64,000 nucleotides of DNA. It comes from Cylindrodendrum hubeiense (lineage: Eukaryota > Ascomycota > Sordariomycetes > Hypocreales > Nectriaceae). A program made the translations under genes and the position numbers. Below are positions 34,728-45,809 of this stretch, in pieces. The notes below the pieces were generated by a model. It was not told the DNA's origin and did not search any database. It saw nothing but the letters and a program-made list of their open reading frames with translations. How positions within the stretch are numbered: position 1 is the first letter of the stretch; each line of letters starts with the position of its first letter. Where the stretch lies: positions 1 through 64,000 of the forward strand of contig JAANBB010000139.1 in NCBI GenBank assembly GCA_014621425.1. Reading direction: 5' to 3'.

Positions 34728-37236
34728 TCACAGACCAAATGAAATACGTAGCCTATTCCAGACTGATCTCCGCTTCTTGTTCGGCGTATCTTGATCGCTA
34801 TCCTCGTTAGGCGTGCTACCTTCATCAGTATTCTCATAAATACTTGGCTCAACCTCTGGCTCTGTAAATCCCTTTATCAATATATAGATTCGCAGTCCTC
34901 GTGAAGCAGCCAGGTGTAGAAACGACTTGGTACCTTCCAACACCTCAAAGTACCCTTTCATTCCGTCTTGGAAGGAGTAGCGATGTTTTTTAAACAAAGT
35001 AATAAGACACTGCTCAAACTCATCCATAATTTCCACAGCTGCTTGACCTGTCGTGACTTCTATGTCACCGGCATATTTAAAAATGTCGTCGATCCAATGT
35101 TTGAGATGTGGTTTAAGAATGGTAAGGTGGCATAGGTGCATCAATGATTTGAATTGATACACATGCGCGCCCAATAAAATGCCACAGGGCTCAAATGATG
35201 GTCCTGCTTGTTGAAGAAGAAGGGGGCTGACGTCTTGGCTTCTGAGGAAATCCAGGACTGTTCGGTGAAGGGGCTCCACTCTGTCCCCGAGAGGAACAGG
35301 CTCGTCGGTATTGTGGGCAATATGCAGCAGATCTTTGCATTGTGCCATGAGTCGACGTTTTTCAAGTTTCACTCTCTCTTTACCACTCTCTTCTATCAGT
35401 GGCCAGGTCTCCAATGATATTGCAGGTGTGGATTTCACCTGAAAGTCCTCAGGGTTTAGAAACAGGAATGTAAGCAAGGGAATAGGGCCGTATGCCCGAG
35501 CAATCATCTGAAGCGTTCGAGCAGCATGTTTCTTATACACCCGTTCTATTCCGTTCAACATCCGGCCAAAAAATGGCTCCAGTTCATCAGGGAGCTCACT
35601 CATTCGACGGTTCATGATCGACAAGTCGTCACCATTCCTAAGGCCTCGGAGTAAAGATCGTACCACTAGGAAAACCCAGAGGAAAACACCATGAGCTCTT
35701 TCTGTTATTTCTCCAACAAGAAACGCGGCATCGTCTGGGCTCGTACTTTGAAAGCTTTGGAACTCGTAATTCCGGAGAAGCATACCAGATATAAAAATGC
35801 GGATATCCTTTTCAGTGAGATCGTGCATTTTTAATTGCCAGCGACTTTGTCCAAAGGTATCCAAGAAGTCTATCCAAGGGCGACTAGACGCACATATTTT
35901 GATGTTTAGAAAGTCTCCCAGGTGCTGGAAATACTTTGCCAGTTCATGATGGTCACCCGAGAACTCATCCAACCCATCCACAAAGAGACAGATTTTGACC
36001 CGGGGCGTAATTGTTGCTGTCGATGTTCCAATTGCAGTTTCAGTTGAAAGCCCACCAAGTTTGGACAAACATTCAAACAATTCTTCAAGGGTCCAAGAAT
36101 CCATATGTTGGAGTGAACTGTCAGTCCAGCGTCTAGAGCAAACGATCTCGCAAAGGTCAGGTCGCTTCAACAAAATCTCGAATAATAGGGTTCGCAGAAG
36201 GCCCTCTTGAGTCATTTGAAGAGAGGTCCCGGCACTCCAAAAGTAATGTTTCGCAATTATGATATCCTCACCTCCCCACTGTCGGAGGAGTAATTGCGTG
36301 GTGGGGTGCCGGGTTAAGAACTTCATCATTGTCGACTTTCCGGAGCCCGCCTTTCCAGTAATCCAGTAAACTCCATGCTGGTTGCGAAGCCATTCGGCCA
36401 AACTAACAGTCGTATCCTGGCTAAATACCCATTGGAACGTGGCTTCGTACGCAGGGGGGATGCCTGACTCCCTGTCTCGTAATTGTTGAAAGTAAAGACC
36501 TCGTATGATAGCTCTGGCTTTGTCAAAATCGCGCAGAGTTTGCACCAGTGCTGGCAAAGAGTTGCCAATTTCTTTAAGATCGTACGGGGTGAAGCGCCAG
36601 TCACGGCCGTTCATATCCACTATTTCAAGGATTTCAAAAATTTCACGGCGTAGCATTTTTCGTTTAGACTCCAAGGTACGCGCTCCTGTTGACGAGCCCA
36701 TGCTGGATGCCACCTTATGAGGTTCCACGAGATCATAACCTAAATCCAGATATTGAACGCTTTGGGTTATGCTATTAGTACCCAAGATGACAGAAGATAC
36801 TCAATGTGGGGGCTTACTCTAAATGAAACCTGAGCCTCAAGAACACTGCATCTCGCATCCGAATGATTCGATCTTCCAAGTCAGAAATTTCTTGCTTTTT
36901 GACCACTCGCTTCACTGAAAGTACCGCACTATGTAGGAATCGATCCATTTTTCCTTTGGGTACACGACCTTTAACTCGTTTTAGTAGCTCCAAGAGCTCT
37001 TCAGTCAGACCAGAGCATCCTCGGATCAGATTGACGAGGTCAGGGTCTTCCTTGCAACACTTTTCCGCCTCCAGCTTGGCGAGAATATGATGTAGATTCG
37101 TCGTCACCAAAGTTATTTCTTCATCTTCTTTCAAGCTGTCCTCCGGGCGTAACCAGTACTGGTAGCATGTCGACCAAAGCTTCGACGTTAGTTCGACAAA
37201 TTGAATAATATTACCGGCCACCGCAATGGCTTCCAT
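34728..37236 (-). CDS. NACHT-domain NLR-like (STAND) protein
   Basis: Exons 36818-37236 and 34728-36771 give 820 residues. The start at 37236 gives MEAIAVAGNIIQFVELTSKL, the usual opening of fungal NLR N-terminal domains, so the longer upstream frame was not used. The NACHT core has Walker A GKAGSGKST (about 279-287) and Walker B CLFVDGLDEF (about 400-409). Then come winged-helix-type sequence and a LHRTVLDFL block common after NACHT in fungi. There are no WD, ankyrin or TPR repeats, so it is a short NLR lacking the variable sensor domain. NLRs mediate allorecognition and cell death. Diverged direct repeats lie on both sides (34209-34590, 37705-37930). Confidence 0.93.
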
Positions 37237-37704
37237 CGCATAGACTAGCCTTAAGGCACTCCACTTAGATTGGCGATTAATAATGCGGATCCAGTATAAG
37301 ACGGCGTAAATTATCGCTTGCGTGTGAATCGTTTGTAAACACTTCGTGGTGTTCAAGATTTCGAATCGGAAGGAGATTCTCTATCCTGCTCACAGCCTCG
37401 TCCATGTTATCTTTAGAAGTGCCCAATGCCACCCAATGCAAAAGCAGGCGGTCAAAATCGGCAGAAATCATAACCCCTCCTCATGCAGGTTGTTGCCATA
37501 GCCAGCCTGAGACCACCAGGCTGAGAACCCGTGACGAGTAGGTGACATGCAGGTGTAACCAAGGGGATCTAAGGTTATTGATATAACAAGAAACATGGCT
37601 TTAAATTCTCCTAAATGAGCTAAAATACGAATTGCATACATTGCGGGACTCATCTAACCGAGCTAAATTAATTGGGGCCTTGAGCTCCTGAAAGATCCGG
37701 ATGG
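37237..37704. other. NACHT gene 5' flank
   Basis: Continues the NACHT gene frame upstream to 37356, but the translation there is not family-like. No other gene seen. Confidence 0.4.
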
Positions 37705-37930
37705 GCGGAAGCTCATTCGAAAACAGGCTCCAGAGATGTCATCATAGAAATAAAAATGCGGGGTGGTTATGGACAGTACAATCGCAGGCAGCACAATCTC
37801 AGGTAGCGCACAATATTTTTGGAGGATGGTGATTTGCCAATACTCAAGTAAGGTGGTTCTAGAAGCAAAGAGCGTTTTATACATGGGAGATATGAACATG
37901 TCGAACATCATGTCACACGCAAGTCAAGCC
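37705..37930 (+). repeat. Dispersed repeat copy R3, upstream flank of the NACHT gene
   Basis: Matches R2 from GCGGAAGCTCATTCGAAAA, same orientation, ~3.5 kb apart. On the minus strand both copies still read similar peptides (IVLSITTPH here, VVLSIATPY in R2), so the ancestor may have been coding on that strand. Confidence 0.6.
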
Positions 37931-38384
37931 CCCGATCACAAGTAGTGACAAGCGATTCGGTGAGGTACATCCTGAAAGAATCCACCTCAAAAATCTCTAA
38001 CATATTATTCACGAGTTGAGGATAGCGTAAATTAGCAGCTCGGTCCCCTTTCGCATGCTGTTCCTTACTCTATCGATCAATGGTGGAGAGCGAGCTAAAT
38101 GCGAGACACGAAAGGGTGTTTCTCAGCTATCACCCTCAATAGCACTATTGCCACCAAAGACTGAGAGTAACCTTCGTTATATTATACTTCTGATTAGAAT
38201 GTTGAAAGAATATAAAAATTGAAGAACCCTTCAAGTAGAAGATTTACTATAAACTCTCCAGAGAGGGACAGAGATGAGGGGCCGAATACAGCGAGCCGAA
38301 AGAAAAGAATTCGAAACACTACCTTAACTGCTGATTAACCCTCGTCATTCATCCGACCTCGTCAGCCATCGTCGGCCCGCCATC
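37931..38384. other. Intergenic, no gene seen
   Basis: 3' flank of the APH-type gene; AT-rich. Confidence 0.4.
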
Positions 38385-39275
38385 TCAGCTCCACATTTCA
38401 AGCTTCATGCTTGACAGCCAAAGAGATTGGTTTGGATATTCGTCCAAGACCATGCGCACGTAGTCGTGCCAATCATCGTTCCAACCACCGTTGGCGTAGG
38501 TAGCCGTCGAATATTCCCAGTAGGTCGGATACCACGACGCAAACTCCCAGTCAATGATTACTGGCGTCCCATCGGGCTGCACCATGATGTTCTTTCTCTG
38601 AAAGTCGTTGTGGGTGAATACGGGAGAGCCATCGCCGCGAAGGACAGTCGGCAGGACATGTTGGTAATACTGGGTCTTATGGTCCATCCGCTCGCCGGTG
38701 TCGAGCAAGTATATCCGAATAATGCAATCTATTAGCTCGTCCTCAGTTGCAAACGATTTCTTGACCTCATGGGCCCCCCGCGTCTCCAAGAACATGTCAT
38801 CGAGTGGCGGTCCGCCGTCAATGTTACCGAAGTAGCCCGGGTGCTTTAGTTTCCGGAGCTGATCGAAATAAGTCCGAAGGGTCCTAGCGATGGCAGTTTT
38901 ACGAGTCTGGTCAAGGCTGTCCCATAAGTTCAGAAGCGTCGTGCCCGGCATATATTCCATGACGATATATGTGATGACCCTCTCCCCCTTTTGACGTTGG
39001 TAAATGGCGTAGACCTTGGGGATCGGCACCGTCGTGGACTTTGCCACGTGCAGCATGTTATGGGCCTCGATAGGTCTGACGTAAATGCCAAACTTGATGA
39101 CGAATCTCGCCTGAATTCTCACCAGGCGACAGCCGGTGGACTCATGGAGCAAGACTTCAGAGCCATTGATGTCATTTGGAGTCGGCAGAGGGTCGGGATA
39201 GTTCTGAAACCGGTCCACAAACAGGACCTCATATGGCGCTGCCTCGGACATGATGTAATTCACCCCAAGTGCCAA
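38385..39275 (-). CDS. APH-type phosphotransferase (aminoglycoside/choline-kinase fold)
   Basis: A single exon of 296 residues with the kinase-like APH fold. The N-lobe ends in the hinge IVMEYMPGTTLLNLW. The catalytic loop is FTHNDFQRKNIMV, with Asp as likely base, and the metal-binding segment is VIIDWEFASWYPTYWEY. These last two are typical of the large fungal APH family of unknown substrates. A second in-frame ATG lies eight codons in (39251). The fungal members are not thought to be drug-resistance genes; substrates may be small metabolites. There is no operon-like partner. Confidence 0.9.
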   Translation of the reverse strand: MALGVNYIMSEAAPYEVLFVDRFQNYPDPLPTPNDINGSEVLLHESTGCRLVRIQARFVIKFGIYVRPIEAHNMLHVAKSTTVPIPKVYAIYQRQKGERVITYIVMEYMPGTTLLNLWDSLDQTRKTAIARTLRTYFDQLRKLKHPGYFGNIDGGPPLDDMFLETRGAHEVKKSFATEDELIDCIIRIYLLDTGERMDHKTQYYQHVLPTVLRGDGSPVFTHNDFQRKNIMVQPDGTPVIIDWEFASWYPTYWEYSTATYANGGWNDDWHDYVRMVLDEYPNQSLWLSSMKLEMWS

Positions 39276-40187
39276 TGTTGTTGTTTGAGCATTGGAATGG
39301 TCCTTGTCGTTAATGAGTCATGGAAGGAGAGAAGCAGAAGAAGAATAAAGAAAGTGGGAAGAGCACCCTGGGGGCTTAAGCGCCGGGACACCCGCTTGCA
39401 CGCATTAGCGAGAGGGGCGGGAGGGGGTAAGTGACGCTCCAGATTTGGCGCTTGAAATAGCCGCTGAGCCGCCTAAGGATTCGGCTAGACCCCTCTAGAC
39501 GCCGAAACAAGGCAGCGATTATGTGGCGGGTTATTCCAACTTCCAACTCGAAGCCAATCGGGCCAGTCGCTGGGGCACCGCAGCCGCTTCCAATTCAACG
39601 CCGGCCCGCTAGTTGTACCATATGAGACACCGGTCGAGGCACAGCCACTTCGTCTAAACGCTGGCTGAGAGATGGCTCGCCCAGTGGTGGCCTATAATCC
39701 GGCGCGTACCAAAACGAACTCGATGTACAGGAGCCCAATCAGCGGCTTTCAACCAAAGGTCCAGCACCTCTTCAGATCCTTCGTCCAAGTACCAGACTCT
39801 TTATGGCTGCCCTGGAACCGCCTAATCCAAAATGGCTACCAACAGCCCTCGCGAAATAGGCAACCCGAGAACTTCCGAGATCCAACTTAGAATACCTACG
39901 CCGAAATGAAACAGGAGGGTATTGTTGGAACCAACAGATATTGCTGGAACCAACTCGACAGACACTTCTCTCCAACATTAGCCTAGACCTCACAGTCGAG
40001 TATAAAGCAGCAGTAAAAATGCAGTATGTACATAGAGCAGTTCCCCATCATTCTTCATCCAAAGCCTTAAGCACGCTCCAGCTACCACACCACCACTGGA
40101 CCTCGAAACAATCTGCCTCATTTTTGCTCCCCATCTCGCGACAAGAAAATAAAGGCTTGCGTTTTCGGACATCTTTCCACTTTCAGC
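39276..40187. other. Divergent intergenic region
   Basis: Shared 5' region of the APH-type gene (-) and the DUF6914-like gene (+). A short tandem repeat of TATTGYTGGAACCAAC lies at about 39920-39955. No gene seen. Confidence 0.45.
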
Positions 40188-40571
40188 ATGTCCTACTATC
40201 ATGTCTATCTCATAGAAACCTTGGGTGTCCCACGGAATCATCATGCCATCTTCGTGCAAACTCAAAAAGATGGGTCTGGAACTCTCTTCAACGTCAGGGG
40301 CGATGTCCAGGAAGGCATGACATACGAAACCAGAGATATTTTGAAGGGTCCCGAGTTGTCCAATACATTCGTATCGAAGTTGCAGTTGGGATTGGTCAAG
40401 GTCGAGGACCTTTCCCGCGTCGACTCTATCTGCCGCGCCAATCCCCCTCCCGTGAAACAATTCAACGGACCGAAACGGATCAACAAGAATCAACCTCTCC
40501 GACGCTGCCAAGAGTGGACAAAAGAGAGCATTGAAACCCTCAAGGCCGAAGGCATTCTCGTGAATGGCTGA
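40188..40571 (+). CDS. Small DUF6914-like protein
   Basis: 127 residues in one exon. It matches my recollection of the fungal DUF6914 family: a start with a short strand, then GVPRNHHAIFVQT, GSGTLFNVRGDVQEGM, a central YETRD... segment and the C-terminal hallmark NQPLRRCQEWTKESIETL. The fold and function are unknown; no signal peptide or membrane helix is seen. It sits alone in its orientation between the APH-type gene and nitrilase. Family assignment is from motif memory, not a search. Confidence 0.8.
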   Translation: MSYYHVYLIETLGVPRNHHAIFVQTQKDGSGTLFNVRGDVQEGMTYETRDILKGPELSNTFVSKLQLGLVKVEDLSRVDSICRANPPPVKQFNGPKRINKNQPLRRCQEWTKESIETLKAEGILVNG

Positions 40572-41378
40572 TTTGTTGCTGTCGGCTCGTCGAGTCGGAA
40601 TATTAAATTCAGGGACAGATTTTGTTCATCTTGTCGTTTTCTTGTTTCATGTTCTGCTTGTTTTTTGATCGGTTGCTGATTATGTGGGTTTCTTGTGGCT
40701 CATTTTATTTGTTCGCTCCTTGTTGCGGTTAGATAGATCTAAGGCTGTACAGTATTTAGATGTTACATCTGTTTCAATCAAGTTCCCTCTAATCCTTCTC
40801 TAGATCTCCCCATCCTATAATTCCGTTCCTTTTATTCCACTCAACTTTCGGTCGAAAAATACCTTGAGCTAGTGAGGGAACTAAAACATCCGTCTGTTCA
40901 GAATCGGAATGTCGTTGATGTTTCCCAGGCTCCACCTAATTTCACAATAAATCGATTGTCAGGGACCCGCCGACCACATGACGTCAACGACACAATGGAG
41001 TATGCTTTGTCAAAGCCATTTCTTTATCACCTAAAAAATATTACGTCTCTCATTACACAACACGTTCTGGCAGATTGTATTGAATAGCACGCGAGTAAAT
41101 TATGTTATCAAGATTGATCTAGTCTTGACTACCCCACAACCAGCCCCAGATAAGTGAGGCGGCTCCACCTAAATTTCCAAGAGTGGCTACTAGAAGCGAA
41201 GGATATCAATGCCAAAAAAAGAATCCGAGGAGGAAGTTCATCAGCACCTGATCTTATTTTTAGGGAAATTACAAATGCTGCTCTTCTTCAAAATCGAAAG
41301 GTCCATACAATCTAAAGCCCATCTGTCTACAAGCTTGCATTTCTCTTCCAGGGTTCATCATTCCCCAATACTATCATC
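40572..41378. other. Intergenic, nitrilase promoter side
   Basis: T-rich 3' flank of the small gene, then AT-rich spacer. No gene seen. Confidence 0.45.
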
Positions 41379-42449
41379 ATGGCGGCTACCACGACAAATC
41401 CCATATTCAAGGTCGCCATTATACAGATGAGGCCAAAGGTACGCATATGACACCCTTCTTGATGATACCAACCCTTCCCTCAGGGGCTTGCATGGTGGGG
41501 CATGGTGCTAAATCCCTTTTGGTAGCCCCTCGATGCGGAGTACAATTTTGCGCATGCTACTAGACAAATTCGGCTTGCAGCAGCACAGGGAGTGTCGCTG
41601 GCTGTTGTACCAGAGTACCACTTGACGGGCTGGGTTCCTGAAGAACCATCCTTTGCATTGACATCCGAAGATGCTCGTCGTTACCTTCAGCGATACCAAG
41701 ACTTGGCAGCCGAACTTCATATAAACATTTGCACGGGAACCATCGTTTCCGAGGCACCAAAACGCAACACTCGCCAAGCAGCCACCGAAAGCACCGAGGC
41801 ATCCAGGCGAACCCTTCTCAATACATCACATTTTATTGACCACAATGGCCGTCTCCTGGGTAGTTACACCAAAACCAACCTTTGGATCCCGGAGCGTCAG
41901 CACCTGACCTCATCCGTCGACTACGCGAGGCAAACAACCACGCAAACGAGCTCATCCAACCCTCACCAAATAATCAACACTCCTTTGGGGCCTGTTGGTA
42001 TCCTCGTCTGCTGGGACCTTGCCTTTCCCGAAGCATTCCGACAGCTCGTTCTCGCTGGCGCCAAAATCATTATCATTCCGTCGTACTGGACATCTGCAGA
42101 TATGTGCAAAGAAGGGCTTGCATATAATCCAGAGTGTGAGAAGATGTTCGTGCAATCTACGCTAATCACACGATCATTTGAGAACACCGCAGCAGTCATT
42201 TATTGCAATGTGGGTGGTCCTACGGAAGAAGGATTCTTTGGGTGCAGCCAAGTTGCGTTGCCTATTGTGGGGACAGTGCCTGGAAGCTTTACAGATGGAG
42301 AGGAAGGGATGCGTGTTTTGGATGTGGATATGCGGACTGTCGAGCTGGCGGAGCATAATTACGAAATTAGGAAAGACTTAGGGAGGGAGGGTTGGCATTA
42401 TGGGTATGCAAAGGGCCGAGATACCGTCAAGTTGAGTAGCAACCTGTAG
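41379..42449 (+). CDS. Nitrilase-superfamily C-N hydrolase
   Basis: Exons 41379-41438 and 41526-42449 give 327 residues. The Glu-Lys-Cys triad of the carbon-nitrogen hydrolase fold is complete: PEYHLTG (Glu about 50), YTKTNLW (Lys about 136) and LVCWDLAFPE (Cys about 182). N-terminal FKVAIIQMRP is the first strand of the fold. Members hydrolyse nitriles, amides, carbamoyl or ureido bonds; the length and motifs do not settle which. The nearby APC permease, Zn2Cys6 regulator, M3 peptidase and amidase suggest nitrogen-compound catabolism (inference). Confidence 0.93.
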
Positions 42450-43134
42450 ACTATCAGCCAATACCTGGTCAATACACCACCACATATAACAGGAGGATAA
42501 GATCATTAATGAGTGTTTTCCCCTTTTGAAGAGCTGTGGGGCCCTAGCGGTAAATTGTTCTTAAAAGGCAAGTTTCTGCTCTGCATTCGTTGCGTAGCTG
42601 GTCGTGGCCGGTCGTGGCTTCAGGCTGCCTCTGCAGCAATCTTGTTTATACTGTGATTACACAGATTCTTTTTCTTGCATCTCAGATAAAATCTGCAAAT
42701 TCGACCATATCAGCATGCGTTGCGAAAAAAACGTGGGGCTAGGCTTGGGCGTCAACAAAGTTGCGAGTAGGCAGGACAGCTCAAATTACACTTCCCACCA
42801 GAAGTATCAACAAGCCACGCGAATTAAATTCGTCTCAAACGGATTGCACAGAATAGCAGAATTTTGTAAAGCAGGTGATGCCTAAAGTAAGACAATGCCT
42901 GGCTGATAATCAGCACAGCCCAACTCTGTGGGGACCATGTATCTTGATGACTATAGAGCACATTGTATAGATTAAATTGAGTTTATGTAAAAGTAATCTA
43001 CAGACAGAAGCCCTTCTGGCCAAGTAACAACAATTCGAACTCAGTCGAGCTTGGATAATACAAAAAGTGACCAGAACCTTTGGTGTTTTGCCGCCACACA
43101 CAGAAACCAATTGCACTCAATATATGGGTCTTAA
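42450..43134. other. Convergent intergenic space
   Basis: 3' ends of nitrilase (+) and permease (-). No gene seen. Confidence 0.45.
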
Positions 43135-45189
43135 CTAAGAGTCGGAAGTCTTTTCAGGCTTTAGCTCCTGTGAAACCAAATTCGCCACAGGGAGATCTTC
43201 TCCTAGGATAAGATCGAGTTTCGGACCATTATATGTCTTCCTCTTAACGATCCATAGTCCTGCCACAAAGACTATGAAGATTCCGAGCACGGCAGTGACG
43301 TAATCTGATGTGTATTAGAGGTGGTGCATCTACAAAACGAGCGAGAGGGTACGTACTCATAGTAGATAGATTGATTGGGATGGCGGGAGGGAAGCAGAAG
43401 AACTAGACGTGACGAAGACGTGTCAGCACGGTCGCTCAAGGTCGGACTACTTGGAGTGGTCAGGGTTTAGGGGGACTCACAACAGAGGTGACAAGCACGA
43501 AAATAACCGCCGTGTAGTTCATGATATATCCCAACGTCTTTCCAAGGGAGAACTCAGGAGGGTTGGCTAAAACGATGTGTCGGCCCCGGATAAGCAGAAT
43601 CATAATCGGTGCAGCGTATGATAGATTGAGGAATAGGGTGCAGCTCGCGATGTAGGCATTGAAAGCTACCTCCGGTCCTGCAAGTATGTTAGAACAAAGC
43701 AAGACACACGTGTGGCCAGGTGAGAGTTACCAAGATAGATGAGACCGAAGAGTAGATTGAAGATTGCCTGGGCAACGATGGCTCGAACCGGAACGTTGAG
43801 CTTGGGATGGAGGTGTGAGAGGCTTCGGAGAATATGTCAGCAACTTTGGCTTTCAATGTCGCATGGTGACTTACTATCGAGAGAAGGGTGTGCCATTGTC
43901 TCGTGCCATCGCCCACAGCAGGCGACTACCAGATGTGACACATCCGTTGGCGCCATTGACAAAGCACAGAGCAACAGCTACGCTAAGTATAGCAGCAGCG
44001 GCGCTGCTACCAGTCGCTTGGTATATCAATTCCGTGAGAGGACTTTGCGTTGGTGACGCCAGGAGGAGGTCGAGGTCAACAAAGCAGAAAAGCATCACAA
44101 GGATGAAAGCAATACCCCTAAAACACTGTCAGCACGGGACTTCTACTCATTAGGGGGTTGACTAACGTAACACCGCCGACAAGAACAGCAGAGACCATGG
44201 CTATCGGGGCGTCCCTGGCAGGATGGGGCATCTCCTCTGTCATATGAGCAACAGCGTCGAAACTACAGGCATGTTAGTTATCCTGCAATCGAAGCATTAC
44301 GGAAGGTACTGACCCAATGAGACTGAGAGCTGACTGAAGCAACCCAAGCATCCAGGCCGTGCCATCACTCCAGCCAGTCGTGTTGGAAAAGTTCGTAAAA
44401 ACAAATTCCGCATCAGTCTTGGGAGCAGTAGCAAGAAGCACAATGCTGATCACGACGACGCTCGCAATAGACCAGTACACTGTAGGGAGTCAGTAAATCG
44501 TCATTCTGAGAAGGGGAATGACGTACAGGCTCCCTCATTCCAGCGATTCTGAATGGGAAATGCGTAAATGTTCAGTAGCACGCCAATGATGGATACCGCA
44601 ACAAACATCAAGTATGTACTCCATTGCGTGATTTGGTAGGTGCCACCGGAGCCTACAACCGCAGCGGCCACCAGGAATCGAGCTGTCCGATGTCAATTAG
44701 ATGTCAATTGTAAAGAGCGTGATACCGTACCTCCAAAATACGCCGCAGTTGTGTTAAGCGTGAGCCAGCCCGCAATGTTGACCCATCCGACAAGAAAGCT
44801 CTACTCTCCGTAAGTATATGCAAGACGCAAGTATTGCTTGACTTACAATCGATTTCTTCCATTTCTCAGTGCACAAGGCATAAGCATGGTGGTATTGCCC
44901 TCCAGCAGTGGGCCAGAGCGACGCCAGCTCCCCGACACTGGCACTCAAGCAGACGTTGCAAACTACACAGAAAATAAAGCCATACACAAATGAAACAGAT
45001 CCGCCGGATGGCATAACGAGGCCGATTGATCCGGCAAGAGAAATCCAAGTACTTGTAGGACGTTAGCTTCATAACTTGGTCACTTCGCGGGTCGGCGTAC
45101 TTGAGAATAGCAAATGCCATGCCTATCATCGTAAGCTTAGAAAAGCGCTTCTGGAGGTGACCCCCCTGCCCTGTAGCGTGACCAGCCAT
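43135..45189 (-). CDS. APC-family amino-acid/GABA/choline permease
   Basis: Eleven exons: 45101-45189, 44847-45051, 44731-44800, 44527-44682, 44314-44479, 44167-44262, 43875-44117, 43731-43822, 43481-43677, 43357-43402, 43135-43304. All joins keep frame and give 509 residues with ~12 helices. Family marks: HLQKRFSKLTMIGMAFAIL before helix 1, LPSGG-like MPSGGSVSFVYGF, GELASLWPTAGGQYHHAY, FDAVAHMTEEMPHPARDAP and NGANGCVTSGSRLLWAMARD. These fit the fungal GABA/choline/amino-acid permease branch. The cytosolic tail ends in KPEKTSDS. The ATG at 45189 is the first in frame; the frame is open further upstream without an ATG, so a short 5' exon could be missing. The substrate is not assignable. Confidence 0.9.
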
Positions 45190-45809
45190 AATGTTTGCTT
45201 GCAGGATGCCAATGTTCTTAGACGCAGAGATTTGGGAAAGGTCAGATGTCTGTCCCTTGGCGAAGATATAACACAATGCAGTGCATCTGGTTATCTAGCC
45301 ATAAGCCCGGGAATCAGTTGTAATAACTATTCCTGGCCAATTGGCTACCAGGTCAAGCCTCCCGTATCGCCGCCTGGATGCCGGATCATGCTGTGTTTGC
45401 GGGGGGAGAAAGCTTATCATGGCGAAGCTAGTCTTAAAGCGGCATTCTTTAGCAAAGGAAAAGATATTTGTGGGCCTGAGGGATCCTTCGGATCGAGAGA
45501 TAAGGGGTGCGACGCGTACGATAAGGCCAGTCATAGCTCCGAGAAGGTAGTCCCATGATAACTTACGTTTTATCTAGCCGTGCCTCACTATGTTGTTCAT
45601 GTCGGCGATCACGCCGCTATGTAACACACCAGATATGACCATTTTTACCATCGCTGCTTAATCCCAAGTACCCCAGACATAGTACAATATAGAAACAAAT
45701 AAACCAACACTGCCTAGCATTTAAGTGGTGGTTATGCACAAGTATTAATTAATTCGGGCTCCGGAACATTGAGTCTCTAAAATGATCTTTCCATTTTCTC
45801 TGCCGCATC
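45190..45809. other. Permease 5' flank
   Basis: May hold a missed 5' exon of the permease. No other gene seen. Confidence 0.4.

Noticed and set aside
33000..38000. Secondary-metabolite cluster around the LaeA-like methyltransferase
   Set aside because: No PKS, NRPS, terpene synthase or P450 in the window; one methyltransferase is not enough.
42604..42885. 93-codon + frame after nitrilase
   Set aside because: No motifs, composition like spacer.
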